Shown: in pieces, positions 7,543-19,367 of the stretch
Numbering within the stretch: position 1 is the first letter of the stretch
Layout of the letters: every line of letters begins with the position of its first letter
NCBI RefSeq assembly: GCF_002263495.1
Contig: NZ_CP022753.1
Span: 2,852,001-2,916,000, forward strand
Length of the DNA stretch: 64,000 nucleotides
Direction of reading: 5' to 3'
From: Nocardiopsis gilva YIM 90087
GTDB lineage: Bacteria; Actinomycetota; Actinomycetes; Streptosporangiales; Streptosporangiaceae
The notes under the pieces: model-generated
The model's database searches: none
Told to the model about the DNA's origin: nothing
Seen by the model: only the letters and a program-made list of their open reading frames with translations
Translations under genes and position numbers: made by a program

Positions 7543-7749
7543 TCACGTGCTTGGGGTCGGCGTGGCCGTTTCGTACCGCGGGCGGCCGGTGGGCAGGTAG
7601 ACCTGGTTCAGAAACGTCGCGGTCTCGTTGTCGGACAGCGGCATGGCCCATCCGCCGCGCTCGAATCCGCCGCTGCGGTCCTCGTCTGGCCCGCCGAGTC
7701 CCTGCATCACGCCGTCGACGGTGACCCACGTGGTGATAGTGAGCTTCAT
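7543..7749 (-). pseudogene. Truncated DHFR/RibD-C family reductase relic
   Basis: Starts at 7749 with MKLTITTWVTVDGVMQG, typical of the N-terminus of the dihydrofolate-reductase-like RibD C-terminal family, and runs to DNETATFLNQVYLP. It then loses the family pattern and stops after 68 residues; complete members have about 180-200. Part of the LLGRRTYE region seems to survive as PTGRPRYE. It lies just outside the AICE border, so decay or an earlier insertion may have removed the rest. Confidence 0.6.
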
Positions 7750-8149
7750 GATCGTGGTTCTTTTTGAACCGCCTTCCGTGCCCATGGAGGTCACCCTGAT
7801 ATGAAAAGTTTGAGGCGTGATTCTGCCGGAACCTGCATTTGTGTCCGGCTTATCCGCTTCGAGTGGTGCAGGGTGATGCGTGTCTGTAGCGTTGGTCTGC
7901 CCCTCGGGCGAAGGAGCGCATGTGCGCAGGAGAGACGTCGCCTCCGAGGGCGCGCGATGTCCAATTGATACACGTGAGGGCGGTATGAGCTGGGAATCGC
8001 CGGTAAACATAGCGCCGCCCTGGTCGTGCGTTGCTCGGTGAGCCCGCAGCGCCCGGATGGTGCCTTCTGGGCTCTCCAGACAGCACCGAGTCCCGGTCCA
8101 GAGGTCTCGTTGACCTGCCCACGTGGCGTGCCAGCGTGGACTCACGACT
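7750..8149. other. Intergenic region, no gene seen
   Basis: 400 bases between the reductase relic and furA. Open frames here lack ribosome sites and protein-like composition. It probably holds the 5' flank of the relic and upstream DNA of furA. Confidence 0.5.
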
Positions 8150-8150
8150 A

Positions 8151-8172
8151 CTTTTGACTTATTCAAGAAAAC
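8151..8172 (+). promoter_or_regulatory. Putative FurA operator/promoter
   Basis: An AT-rich block, TTTTGACTTATTCAAGAAAA, in otherwise GC-rich DNA, 17 bases before the furA ATG. Upstream of furA-katG in mycobacteria and Streptomyces there is a similar AT-rich FurA box overlapping the promoter. TTGACT could serve as a -35 element. This implies autoregulation of furA-katG. Confidence 0.65.
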
Positions 8173-8189
8173 GCGGCAGACTTCCTTAC

Positions 8190-10875
<2,686 letters not shown>

Positions 10876-10908
10876 TCCTGCCCGCTGGGCTTCTCGGCCC
10901 GCGCGCAT

Positions 10909-10942
10909 AAGCCGGCTCGGCCCTCGCGGCCGGGCCGGCTTT
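10909..10942 (+). terminator. katG terminator
   Basis: AAGCCGGCTCGGCC pairs with GGCCGGGCCGGCTT across a short loop, then TTTCGTC. A 14-bp stem with one wobble, 33 bases after the katG stop. Confidence 0.8.
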
Positions 10943-10992
10943 CGTCTGTTTCCAGGGCCCTTCCGCGTGCCCGCCCGCGGCGGCGGCAGGGC

Positions 10993-11892
10993 CTACACGG
11001 GTTTGTCGAGGACGAGTGCCGTATAGGACACGGAGGAGGCCACGGCGTGGTGGGCGCGGGCCACGTCGGCGAGGTGCCGCCATTCCTCGAGGGTCAAGTC
11101 GCCGAGGCCGGGTCGGCGCGCACGCAGCGCCGCCCGACCGAGTGGGGTCGCCGCGATGCGGCCGAGGAGAGCGGCGGCTTGGCCCCAGGGGCGGGTGACG
11201 GTGTTCGACCAGTCCAGGACCTTGTGCACGGTGAATCCGGCCCGCCGCGCCAGCCGCGGGTAGCGCGTGCGGGGCTCGAATTCGTCGAACTGCCAGGTAT
11301 CGCGCACCAGGCGTGCGGGATCGACCCGGTCGATCCGATGCGGATCCTCGCCGCGCCAGGTGATGTCGACCAAGACCAGGCGGCCGCCCGGCCGCAGCAG
11401 GCGGAAGCCCTCCATCAGGAACGCGCTGCGGCCGGGCGGGCCGAAGTGGAAGGCCGCTTCCAGGCAGTGGATGCGGTCGAAGGAGGCATCGCCGAGGTCG
11501 ATGCCCTCGACGCGCGCCGGTGGGGCCCTGACGTCGGCGACGGCGAAGCCGAGTCGGGCGCCCTGGCCGAAGCGCTGCCGCGCCTGGCTGATCTGCGCGG
11601 GCAGTACATCGAGGCCGACGGCCGTGCACCCTGATCCGGCGAGCGCGGCCGCGGCGTAGCCGCGCCCGCAGCAGGCGTCGAGGACGCGCTGACCGCGCCG
11701 GTGGCGCAGCAGAGCGAGCGAGTCGCGGGCCAGGCGCCGCTGGAGGGCGTCGAGGCGGCCGCCGACGAGCCACGGCAGGGTGAGAGGAGTGAGCCGCCCC
11801 AGGCTGACCAGGTCGCCCCAGCCGAACTCCTCCAGGAACCGCAGCGTCGGGTTGCCTCGGGAGTAGGCGTCGTGCGGGGGCGCGGGTGACAG
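10993..11892 (-). CDS. SAM-dependent class I methyltransferase
   Basis: The Rossmann SAM site is clear: VLDACCGRGYAAAALAGSG (motif I), then GLDVLP (motif II) and a DRIHCLEAAFHFG post-motif. The region with DAYSRGNPTLRFLEEFGWG resembles small-molecule (polyketide/terpene-type) methyltransferases. The start is uncertain: homologous sequence seems to begin near a CTG at 11892 with AAGGAG five bases upstream, while the first in-frame ATG lies at 12087, adding 65 low-complexity residues. Downstream of the permease gene in the same direction. Substrate unknown. Confidence 0.75.
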   Translation of the reverse strand: MSPAPPHDAYSRGNPTLRFLEEFGWGDLVSLGRLTPLTLPWLVGGRLDALQRRLARDSLALLRHRRGQRVLDACCGRGYAAAALAGSGCTAVGLDVLPAQISQARQRFGQGARLGFAVADVRAPPARVEGIDLGDASFDRIHCLEAAFHFGPPGRSAFLMEGFRLLRPGGRLVLVDITWRGEDPHRIDRVDPARLVRDTWQFDEFEPRTRYPRLARRAGFTVHKVLDWSNTVTRPWGQAAALLGRIAATPLGRAALRARRPGLGDLTLEEWRHLADVARAHHAVASSVSYTALVLDKPV

Positions 11893-12102
11893 GGTGGCTC
11901 CTTCGCGGTGGTGTGGTGTTCCCGGGCCAGTCCTCTCCGGCTGCCTACCGCATGACGGCGCCGATGACGTTGGCCCTGTTCCCTTGCATGATTCCCGCGG
12001 ACAACGCGGAGACACGCCATCGGCACGGCGGGCGACCGCTGCTACGGCGGTCGTCGGTGCGGGGCCGTTCCCACCGGCAGGCGGCACCCGCGCCTCGATG
12101 GC

Positions 12103-13899
12103 CTACGTCCCGCCACAGCGCGCGTTCCGTCTGCGTGCCGACGATGGACGCCATGCCCGTGCCGCCGCTAGCGCCAGGCCGACGGCGAGCACGACCAGGC
12201 CGATCGTTCCCGCGTTCAGGCCGACGCCGTAGCTGAACACATAGGCCAGCATCCCTGCCGCCAGGCAGTAGTAGGCCATGGGGAACACGGTCTTCCGGAT
12301 GAGGGCGCCCTCCTTGTCGATGAGGCCCACGGTGGCGCAGGCCGCGACGACGTTGTGGACGGTGATCATGTTGCCCGCTGCTCCGCCAACCGCCTGGGCG
12401 GCGACGACCACCTGTGTCGGGGCTCCGATCTGCTCGGCCGTGGAGAACTGGAAGAGGGAGAACATCAGGTTGCTGACGGTGTTGCTGCCGGCCGCGAAGG
12501 CGCCGAGCGCGCCGATCCAGGGGGCGAAGAGCGGCCAGGACTGTCCGGCGAGGGCCGATGCTCCGGCCGCCAGCGTCAGGGGCATGCTGTCCAGGCCTGA
12601 GGCGTTGAATTCGGCGCCCGAGTTGATGAAGACGCGCACCATCGGGACGGCTGCCAGGAGCGCGATGGCGGCGATGCCGAGTTGGCGGCTGGCGACGGTC
12701 CACGACTGGGCGATCTCCGGCCGCTTCATGCGGTGGAGGGCGTAGGTCAGCACGATCACGGTCAGGAACACGAAGCCGGGGGACCACAGCGGGCTGAAGT
12801 CCGCTGAGATGTCGGTACCGAAGATCCCGCTCCACTCGATCTTCACCGCCTGAAGCGGGTCGGCCAGGGCCAGGCGGGTCAGCAGGAGCAGCACCGCGAC
12901 CAGGACGTAGGGAGTCCACGCGCGGGCCACGCCCATGTCGCCGTCGCCGACGTCCCGCGTGTCCGGGACGATGCGGCCCATCCAGTCGGGCCGCCACTGC
13001 CCGCGCGGCGGGAAGTCCCAGGGGTCGGACGGGATCAGGAATCCTCGCCGGGCCGCGAACACCACGATCACCAGCCCGATGAGCCCACCGAAGAGGGCGG
13101 GGAACTCCGGCCCCAGCAGCCAGGCGGTGAGGAGGTAGGGCACCGTCATGGCGAGCGCCGCGAACAGCGCGAACGGGGCGACCCGCAGGCCGTCCGCCGC
13201 GCTGCGTCGCTCGCCGAAGAAGAGCGTGAGCATGCAGACCAGGAACAGGGGGACCAGGGTGCCGATGATGGCGTGCATGACCGCCACCTGGAACGTGACC
13301 GGGCCGCTGACGTAGGCGTCCAGTCCGAGCCCGGCGGCTTCAAGGCTCTGTTCGACCTCCGCCGATCCCGAGAGTCCACCGTGGACGCCGACGAGGAGCG
13401 GGGTTCCGACCGCGCCGAAGCTGACCGGCGTGCTCTGGATGATGAGTCCGGCCATCACGGCGGCCATCGCGGGGAATCCGAGCGCGAGCAGGAGGGGAGC
13501 GGCCACGGCCGCGGGCGTGCCGAATCCGGAGGCACCCTCGATGAAGCTGCCGAACAGCCAGGCGACGATGATGACCTGGACTCGTCTGTCGGGGGTGATG
13601 CGGGTGAATGCCGCGCGGATCGAGCGCAGGGCACCGCTGGCGTTCAAGGTCGCGAGGAGGAGCAGTGCTCCGAAGACGATGTAGAGCAGTCCGAGGGCGA
13701 TGACGAACCCCTGGACGGTCGATGCGGCGATCTCCCGCCACCCCACCCGCCACACTATGACGGCGAGGGCGACCGCCACGGCGTAGCCGATGGGCATCGC
13801 GTACTTGGCCGGCCAGCGCAGGCCGACGAGGAGCACGCCGATCGCGACGATGGGAAGAATGGCCAGCAGGCTGAGGACGGCCGGGTTCAGGGTCCCCAT
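12103..13899 (-). CDS. lldP: L-lactate permease family transporter
   Basis: 598 residues with about 13-14 hydrophobic spans. The block [20 protein letters not shown] followed by [16 protein letters not shown] is diagnostic for the LctP/LldP family (proton-coupled lactate or glycolate uptake). ATG at 13899 has GGGGAGGAG upstream. A lactate-monooxygenase-like enzyme is encoded at 40573-41745, but far away, so a shared pathway is only possible. AT-rich DNA upstream (about 14060-14080) may hold its promoter. Confidence 0.9.
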   Translation of the reverse strand: MGTLNPAVLSLLAILPIVAIGVLLVGLRWPAKYAMPIGYAVAVALAVIVWRVGWREIAASTVQGFVIALGLLYIVFGALLLLATLNASGALRSIRAAFTRITPDRRVQVIIVAWLFGSFIEGASGFGTPAAVAAPLLLALGFPAMAAVMAGLIIQSTPVSFGAVGTPLLVGVHGGLSGSAEVEQSLEAAGLGLDAYVSGPVTFQVAVMHAIIGTLVPLFLVCMLTLFFGERRSAADGLRVAPFALFAALAMTVPYLLTAWLLGPEFPALFGGLIGLVIVVFAARRGFLIPSDPWDFPPRGQWRPDWMGRIVPDTRDVGDGDMGVARAWTPYVLVAVLLLLTRLALADPLQAVKIEWSGIFGTDISADFSPLWSPGFVFLTVIVLTYALHRMKRPEIAQSWTVASRQLGIAAIALLAAVPMVRVFINSGAEFNASGLDSMPLTLAAGASALAGQSWPLFAPWIGALGAFAAGSNTVSNLMFSLFQFSTAEQIGAPTQVVVAAQAVGGAAGNMITVHNVVAACATVGLIDKEGALIRKTVFPMAYYCLAAGMLAYVFSYGVGLNAGTIGLVVLAVGLALAAARAWRPSSARRRNARCGGT

Positions 13900-14435
13900 T
13901 GTGCTCCTCCCCGGCCGCGGTGTCCGACGGCCTCTCCAGCATCTCCGGAATCAGGCTCGTCCCGCTTCGCCCTTTCCCCAGATATGTGACATGACGCCGT
14001 TGGCGCAAGAGTTCTTATCGTTCTTCGACAGGCGGCATCGCCTATTGTCCGGTGATCATTGAAAGAAATATTTCATGACCAGCAGAAACGGCAATTGGAG
14101 TCGGGCGGTGGGGCGTTCGCTTTGTTCGCCAGGTTGCTTCTGGCGCGCGCCCGGGTGGTCTCAGGTGTCCCGCCGCTGTGCTCAGCCGCCGTAGGTCCGT
14201 CCGGCGCTGAGGGGAGGTAGTTCGGGGCGAGGGGGAGTTCCACTGTCCGTGGAGAAGCGGGGCCGGGGCGGAACGATGACCACCTGACCTGCACATGTCG
14301 CGCTGTTGGCGGGATTGCTGGGATGGGCGGCGAGCGCCGGGACTGAGCGAGCGTCGCACCCGCGCCGAAGGGCGACACCTGCGGCGGCGAGCGACCGCAG
14401 GGTGACCGTGTGCCCAGGCCTCTCACACGCGCAGG
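13900..14435. other. Intergenic region between permease and exporter
   Basis: About 540 bases with no convincing gene. It holds a small hairpin (AGGCG GCAT CGCCT at 14030-14043) and an AT-rich patch, GAAAGAAATATTTCATGACC, near 14060, suited to a promoter or operator for the leftward permease gene. Confidence 0.5.
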
Positions 14436-14467
14436 AATCTTTATGATACGTATGTATCATAAAGATT
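14436..14467. promoter_or_regulatory. Perfect 32-bp palindrome upstream of the MFS exporter
   Basis: AATCTTTATGATAC, spacer GTAT, then GTATCATAAAGATT: two perfect 14-bp arms in AT-rich DNA, 95 bases before the exporter start. This is typical of an operator for a dimeric repressor (TetR, MarR or similar) controlling drug efflux, although no regulator gene is adjacent. It could also supply the -10 region. Confidence 0.75.
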
Positions 14468-14561
14468 GGACGGTCGGGTTCGGGCCGCTGCCGGTTCCGC
14501 GGTCCCGGGTTCCCGGATCGCCGAAGTTCGACCAGGAACGACCAGTAAGGATCCCGCTGCT

Positions 14562-16061
14562 GTGACCGCATCTACGCCGCGTTCCTCGGCCCCCACGGCG
14601 GTTCCAGTCCGGACCTGGAAGATCGCCGCGGTCACGGGGGCAGGCGCCTTCATCGCCATGCTGGACTCCACGGTGGCCAACCTCGCCCTGGAGTCCATCC
14701 GCTCCGACACGGGCTCGACCCTCCCGATGGTCCAGTGGGTCGCCACCGGTTACCTCATCGCGCTCGCCGTCTCGCTCCCCGTCGCCGGATGGCTCGGCAT
14801 CCGCTTCGGGCAGGGGCGCGTCTGGGCGGTCTCCCTGGCCGTCTTCACCGCCGCCTCGGCCCTGTGCGCGCTATCGCCCGGGACCCTGTTCCTGATCGCC
14901 GCCCGATTCGTCCAGGGGCTGGCCGCCGGCGTGATGGTCCCGGTCGGCCAGGCGGTCCTCGGCTCGTCGGCCGAACGCGACCAGCTCGGCCGCGTCATGG
15001 GACTGTCCGGCATGGTCGTCAGCCTCGGCCCGGCCGTCGGCCCCGCGGTCGGCGGGCTCCTCCTGGAGGTGGCCTCGTGGCAGTGGCTGTTCTGGATGAA
15101 CGTCCCGATCGGTGTGGCCGCTCTCATCGGCGCCCGCGGCCTAGCCATCGACGGAGTGGTCGACCCCGACCGCCGCCTCGACCTCCGCGGACTCGCCCTC
15201 CTCGGCCTCGGACTTCCGCTGGTGCTCTACGGCGCGACCGAGATCGGTGCCACGGGCACCACGGCGGTCACCGTCCTCGCCGTGTGCGTGGGGACACTGC
15301 TGGCCGCCGGATTCGTCGTCTCCGCACTGCGCACCGAGCGCCCCTTGATCGAACTGCGGCTGCTGCGCCGAGCGAGGTTCGCCGCCGCCACCCTGACCGC
15401 CGGGCTCACCGGCGCGAACATGTACGGCGGACTCCTGCTCCTTCCGCTCTACCTGCAGCTCGTGGCCGCCCAGGACAGCCTGGTGACCGGGCTGATGCTG
15501 CTGGCCATGGGCCTGGGCTCGGCCGTCGCGCTCTACGTCGCCGGGACGATGAGCGACCGGTTCGGGGCGGGGCCGGTCTGCATCATCGGAGCGGTGCTGC
15601 TGGTCGGCGCCACCCTGCCATTCCTGTTCTCCGGGGCGCTTCCGCTCTACGCGCTGGCCGCGATCCTCGTGGTGCGCGGGGTGGCGCTGGCCCTGGGCCA
15701 GATGCCCGCGATCACCGCCGCCTATGCGTCGGTGTCCGCCGAACAGATGGGCGACGCCACCACCCTGGTCAACATCGTGCAGCGCGTCGGCGGCGCCCTG
15801 GGCGCCGCCGCGGTGGTCATCGTCCTCACCCAGACCGGCGGCAGTAGCGACCCCGCCGCCTACCCCTGGGGGTTCGGTCTGCTGGCGGTCGTCTCGGGGC
15901 TCACCGTGGTCACCGCCGCGTTTCTGTGGAGGAAAGCCGCTGGCTCGTCGAGGACTCCTCCGCCAACGCCGCGCGCAACGCCGAAACCAGTGCGGTTTCG
16001 GCGCGTCTGGCCGCACTCAGGAACTGCCCGAAGCCGAGAATCCCGTGGATGCCGTCGTTGA
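14562..16061 (+). CDS. MFS multidrug exporter, EmrB/QacA (DHA2) type
   Basis: A 14-span transporter expected to expel drugs by proton antiport. Family signs: GAFIAMLDSTVANLALE in span 1 (the LDxTxxNxAL pattern), and a motif C-like GPAVGPAVGGLLLE near residue 165. The GTG at 14562 follows AAGGA; a TTG at 14466 would lie on the palindrome. The last 50 residues (SSRTPPPTPRATPKP and on) are Arg/Pro-rich and antisense to the esterase gene, so the natural stop may have been lost. Confidence 0.88.
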   Translation: MTASTPRSSAPTAVPVRTWKIAAVTGAGAFIAMLDSTVANLALESIRSDTGSTLPMVQWVATGYLIALAVSLPVAGWLGIRFGQGRVWAVSLAVFTAASALCALSPGTLFLIAARFVQGLAAGVMVPVGQAVLGSSAERDQLGRVMGLSGMVVSLGPAVGPAVGGLLLEVASWQWLFWMNVPIGVAALIGARGLAIDGVVDPDRRLDLRGLALLGLGLPLVLYGATEIGATGTTAVTVLAVCVGTLLAAGFVVSALRTERPLIELRLLRRARFAAATLTAGLTGANMYGGLLLLPLYLQLVAAQDSLVTGLMLLAMGLGSAVALYVAGTMSDRFGAGPVCIIGAVLLVGATLPFLFSGALPLYALAAILVVRGVALALGQMPAITAAYASVSAEQMGDATTLVNIVQRVGGALGAAAVVIVLTQTGGSSDPAAYPWGFGLLAVVSGLTVVTAAFLWRKAAGSSRTPPPTPRATPKPVRFRRVWPHSGTARSRESRGCRR

Positions 16062-16896
16062 TCCGTACGGTCGTCGTCGGGACCCCGGCCGACGCCAGCG
16101 CGCGGGCGTACTCCTCGCCCTCGTCGCGCAGTGGATCGAAGTCGGCGGTGAGGACCAGGGCGGGTGGCAGGCCCTCCAGAGACGCGGCGCGGATCGGCGA
16201 GGCGCGGACGTCGTGTCGGTCCGCGGGAGCCGCGATGTACTGCTCGCCGAACCACTCCATCTCCACGCTGGTGAGGAAGTAGCCGTCCCCGTTCTCCACG
16301 CGCGACGGGTACTGCCGACCGGAGGAGCCGCCATCGTGGTCGACCACCGGGTAGACCAGCGCCTGGTAGGCGATCGCTGGCCCGCCTTCGTCGCGGGCCA
16401 GCAGGGACACGGCCGCCGCCAGACAGCCACCCGCACTGTCCCCGGCCACCGCCAGTCGTTCCGGGTCGATCCCGAGTTGCGCGGCGTTCTCGGCCACCCA
16501 GCGCGTCGCCGCGAAGGCGTCGTCGGGCGCTGCGGGGAACGGGTGCTCCGGCGCGAGTCGATAGTCGACCGACACGACGACGGCCCCGGTCCGCGCCGCG
16601 ATGATGCGGCACACGTGATCGTGCGAGTCCAGATCCCCGAGGACGAACCCACCGCCGTGGAAGTACACGACGCCCGGCGCGACCCTGTCGGGGTCGGGGC
16701 GGTAGTGCCGGAGGGGGATCGACCCGGCCGGCCCAGGAGCCGACAGGTCGCGCACCAGCGCCACGTCGGGGCCCTGCACCGCGCCGTTGGGGGCGGCAGC
16801 GGCCCGGAGTTCGGCGGCCGACGCCTGGCCGTCGATCGTGGGGAAGTTCTCGGTGAGCATGTTGATGAAGTCGCGCGTCTCCTGCGTGGGCTGCAT
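15910..16896 (-). CDS. Alpha/beta hydrolase, HSL-type esterase
   Basis: 328 residues of the hormone-sensitive-lipase group, which cleaves short acyl esters. The oxyanion motif HGGGFVLGDLDSHD is near residue 75, the nucleophile in GDSAGG near 150, the acid in TADFDPLRDEG and the His in INDGIHGILGF. AAGG precedes the ATG at 16896. It converges on the exporter gene and overlaps its tail by 152 bases. Confidence 0.9.
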   Translation of the reverse strand: MQPTQETRDFINMLTENFPTIDGQASAAELRAAAAPNGAVQGPDVALVRDLSAPGPAGSIPLRHYRPDPDRVAPGVVYFHGGGFVLGDLDSHDHVCRIIAARTGAVVVSVDYRLAPEHPFPAAPDDAFAATRWVAENAAQLGIDPERLAVAGDSAGGCLAAAVSLLARDEGGPAIAYQALVYPVVDHDGGSSGRQYPSRVENGDGYFLTSVEMEWFGEQYIAAPADRHDVRASPIRAASLEGLPPALVLTADFDPLRDEGEEYARALASAGVPTTTVRINDGIHGILGFGQFLSAARRAETALVSALRAALAEESSTSQRLSSTETRR

Positions 16897-17093
16897 GGAT
16901 TCACCTTGCCTTCTGTGAAAGGAGCGAGAGGGGAGCGGTGCGGCCTGCGCGCATCCGGCGACCGAACCGGATTCTGTTCCGGGACTCTAACCGCTGACTC
17001 CCCGGGGCACCAGTACGTTTCCACGTCCTCCCGGATCACATCCGTGAGGTGGGGGAGGGGGCCGCGCGACGTGGACCGGCCGGTTTCGGGCCG

Positions 17094-17918
17094 TCAGGTG
17101 GCGTCGACCGATGCGAGGAAGCCCGCGATGAGCGAGGTGACGGCGTCCGGCTGTTCGAGCGTGCTGGAGTGGCCCGAGTCCGGGATGATCTCCAGCCGTG
17201 CCCCGGGGATGCGGGCGGCGATACGTTCGGCCCGGTCGGGAGGGAGCGCCGCGTCGTCGGCGCCGCTGGCGACGAGGGTGGGCACGGAGACAGCCGCGAT
17301 CTCCTCATCCACGGGAGCGCGGTCGGCGACGCCGAGGACGGCCTTGCGGATGCCCGAGCGCCGGCACCTCCGCAGCCGCCGGGCCCACTCGTCGATCAAC
17401 GGTCGGCCTTCGGGAGACGCCAGGAACGTCGGTCCGAACATCAGCGGGGTCACCTGTCCGAACACCGGCCGCAGGCCGAGAAGCCAGTAGACGGACGCCA
17501 GCATCCGGTAGCGCCCGACCTTGGCGGGGTCCTCCGCGTCGGCGCTGGTGTCCAGCAGCGTCAGCGATCGCAGTAGATCGCCGCGCCGGGCGCCGATGCG
17601 CTGCCCTATGAAACCGCCCATCGACAGGCCGACGTAGTGCACGGGCGCCACCCCGAGCCGCTCGATCAGGGCGATGGCGTCGGCGGCGAGCGTGTCCATG
17701 TCGTAGCCGCCGTGCGTGGGCGGGCTGTCGCCCTGGCCGCGCCAGTCCACGGTGATGCAGCGGTAGCGGTCGCGCAGCGCGGCCACCTGGTGGTGGAAGA
17801 GCCACCCGCTGAAGAGCAGGCCATGACCGAACACCACGGTCGGCGCGTCGGGCTGGTCCGGGGGCGCTCCGGTGTCGGTGTAGGCGATCGTCGCACCGTT
17901 GGCCTGGATCGTCGGCAT
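17094..17918 (-). CDS. Alpha/beta hydrolase (enol-lactonase/haloperoxidase-like)
   Basis: 274 residues. The fold is shown by VVFGHGLLFSGW (oxyanion loop), VDWRGQGDS, the nucleophile elbow GLSMGGFIG, the acid region VASGADDAALP and the His in PDSGHSSTLEQP. ATG at 17918 has GAGGGAGC upstream. It lies about 175 bases from the esterase start in the same direction. Substrate cannot be told from sequence. Confidence 0.87.
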   Translation of the reverse strand: MPTIQANGATIAYTDTGAPPDQPDAPTVVFGHGLLFSGWLFHHQVAALRDRYRCITVDWRGQGDSPPTHGGYDMDTLAADAIALIERLGVAPVHYVGLSMGGFIGQRIGARRGDLLRSLTLLDTSADAEDPAKVGRYRMLASVYWLLGLRPVFGQVTPLMFGPTFLASPEGRPLIDEWARRLRRCRRSGIRKAVLGVADRAPVDEEIAAVSVPTLVASGADDAALPPDRAERIAARIPGARLEIIPDSGHSSTLEQPDAVTSLIAGFLASVDAT

Positions 17919-18129
17919 CAATGCTCCCTCGCAGCGGGCTCCCCCGTGGACGCGCCACGCGCCCGGCCCCGTCCGCAGGGGCGGTACCCATCGCGATCCG
18001 CAGCCACACAATGTGTCGGCGCAGAGCTGTCGCAGGCGGATCGGAGTCGGCCGAAGCGGTCGCGCAGTGCGTCGCCACGAGCGGAGCGGCGAAGGACGCC
18101 GAGGCCCCGTCGGCCGCCGACGTCGTCCG

Positions 18130-18366
18130 CTACGTCATGTCGGTCTGCGCCGTGGGAAGGGATTCGGTCACCCACACCCAGCGGCCGTTGTTCTCGGTGT
18201 AGCGGCGTTGGACCTGTTCGATGTCGGCGAGCGGGGAGTCGAACACCGGGTTCCAGTCTCCGGATGAGCGCTGTTCGAGGTAGAGGTTGTCGGTGTCGGT
18301 GCGCACACGGAGAGCCTGTTCGGTGCGCAGCGATCCGTCGGTCATTCGGACGCGAAAAGTCGCCAT
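18130..18366 (-). CDS. Hypothetical protein, 78 residues
   Basis: Small soluble beta-rich protein with repeated Arg and aromatic residues (RTDTDNLYLEQRSSGDWNP, RRYTENNGRWVWV). No signal or membrane span. Good codon bias supports it. Function unknown. Confidence 0.65.
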   Translation of the reverse strand: MATFRVRMTDGSLRTEQALRVRTDTDNLYLEQRSSGDWNPVFDSPLADIEQVQRRYTENNGRWVWVTESLPTAQTDMT

Positions 18367-18734
18367 AGTCCCTTTTTCGATTGCGCTCGGTGTGAGTGGT
18401 GAAGAGCGCGGATATCGCGTCCCGGTACCTCGGCATCATGCCCGAGAAGTGAACGATCGTCGGGACGCGGCGCGATCAGCGTGCGCTCCACTCTACGTTC
18501 GCGTTCCGTCGCGGCTCGCGGCGGGGTGAGAGGAAGACGCCGGTCACCCGGGGTCGGTCCGCTGCCGCCGTGACCGCGGTCCCCGTCGCTCGCGGCCTCC
18601 GGCCACGTCGGTCGGCCTGGCCTCGTGGCCGCGCGCACCCTCTTCCGTAGGCTGCTGATCAGCGAGTGTTCGTGGTTCTCTATCCGTTCTGTTGTGGTAC
18701 GTGACAATCCGTGGTCTCAGAGAGAAGATGAGGC
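18367..18734. other. Divergent intergenic region
   Basis: 370 bases between two divergent small genes. It should contain both promoters. I see no gene and no clear repeat. Confidence 0.5.
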
Positions 18735-19055
18735 ATGGAGCAACAGCGCACCAAAGAATGGCTCCGCCCGCGACTGGCGGCGGTGGGCCGCCGGTCCCGG
18801 CTGGTTCCGGAGCAGGCACACGCCGTCGACCTGGTCCCCCGCGCCTTCGACGCGGAGGAGATCGACACACCCGAGCAGAGGGACGTCGCCGCTGCCGCCG
18901 CACGCACGGCGATCTCCCACGAGATCGAAACCCGCTGGCCGGGAGCCCCCTATGTCATCCGGCAGGGGAAGGCCTCGGAGTTCGAGGACCTCGCCCTGGG
19001 AACACAGTCCGACGCGCTGGTCGTGTTCGGCGTGGTCTACGAGTTCGACGACTGA
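18735..19055 (+). CDS. Hypothetical protein, 106 residues
   Basis: Acidic, soluble, with a helical N-terminal half (KEWLRPRLAAVGRRSRLVPE) and a C-terminal half containing ISHEIETRWPGAPYVIRQGK and DALVVFGVVYEFDD. No family recognised. The start fits codon bias, but no strong ribosome site is visible, so the message may be near leaderless. Confidence 0.6.
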   Translation: MEQQRTKEWLRPRLAAVGRRSRLVPEQAHAVDLVPRAFDAEEIDTPEQRDVAAAAARTAISHEIETRWPGAPYVIRQGKASEFEDLALGTQSDALVVFGVVYEFDD

Positions 19056-19367
19056 GCGGTGTCCGTTGTGCGGGCGCGGCGGTAGGCCGGTCGGCAGACG
19101 CGTCGTGCCCGCAGAACCGAGACCCCGGGCGCGGTCCGGCCGGGGGGCGGGCTCCGCGCCTGTGTCGACTCAGTGCAGGTCGGGGTTCTGTCACGGCCCA
19201 TAAACCCCTGGCGTGCCTCACCCGATTACGGGTAATGGTGGGGGAGTGGGGCTTTTCACAGTGCCTGGGCACCGGGAATGTGTCCTCGCACCTGGGGGGT
19301 TGCCGCAGAGGGAGTTATGTGTAGCTCAACGGAAGCGTTGAGCCTGCAGTGACGGGGGAGTACATAC
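19056..19367. other. Intergenic region upstream of the aldo/keto reductase
   Basis: 310 bases without a gene. A short hairpin, ACCCG ATTA CGGGT, lies at 19220-19233. The GGGGGAG near 19354 is the ribosome site of the next gene. Confidence 0.45.
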
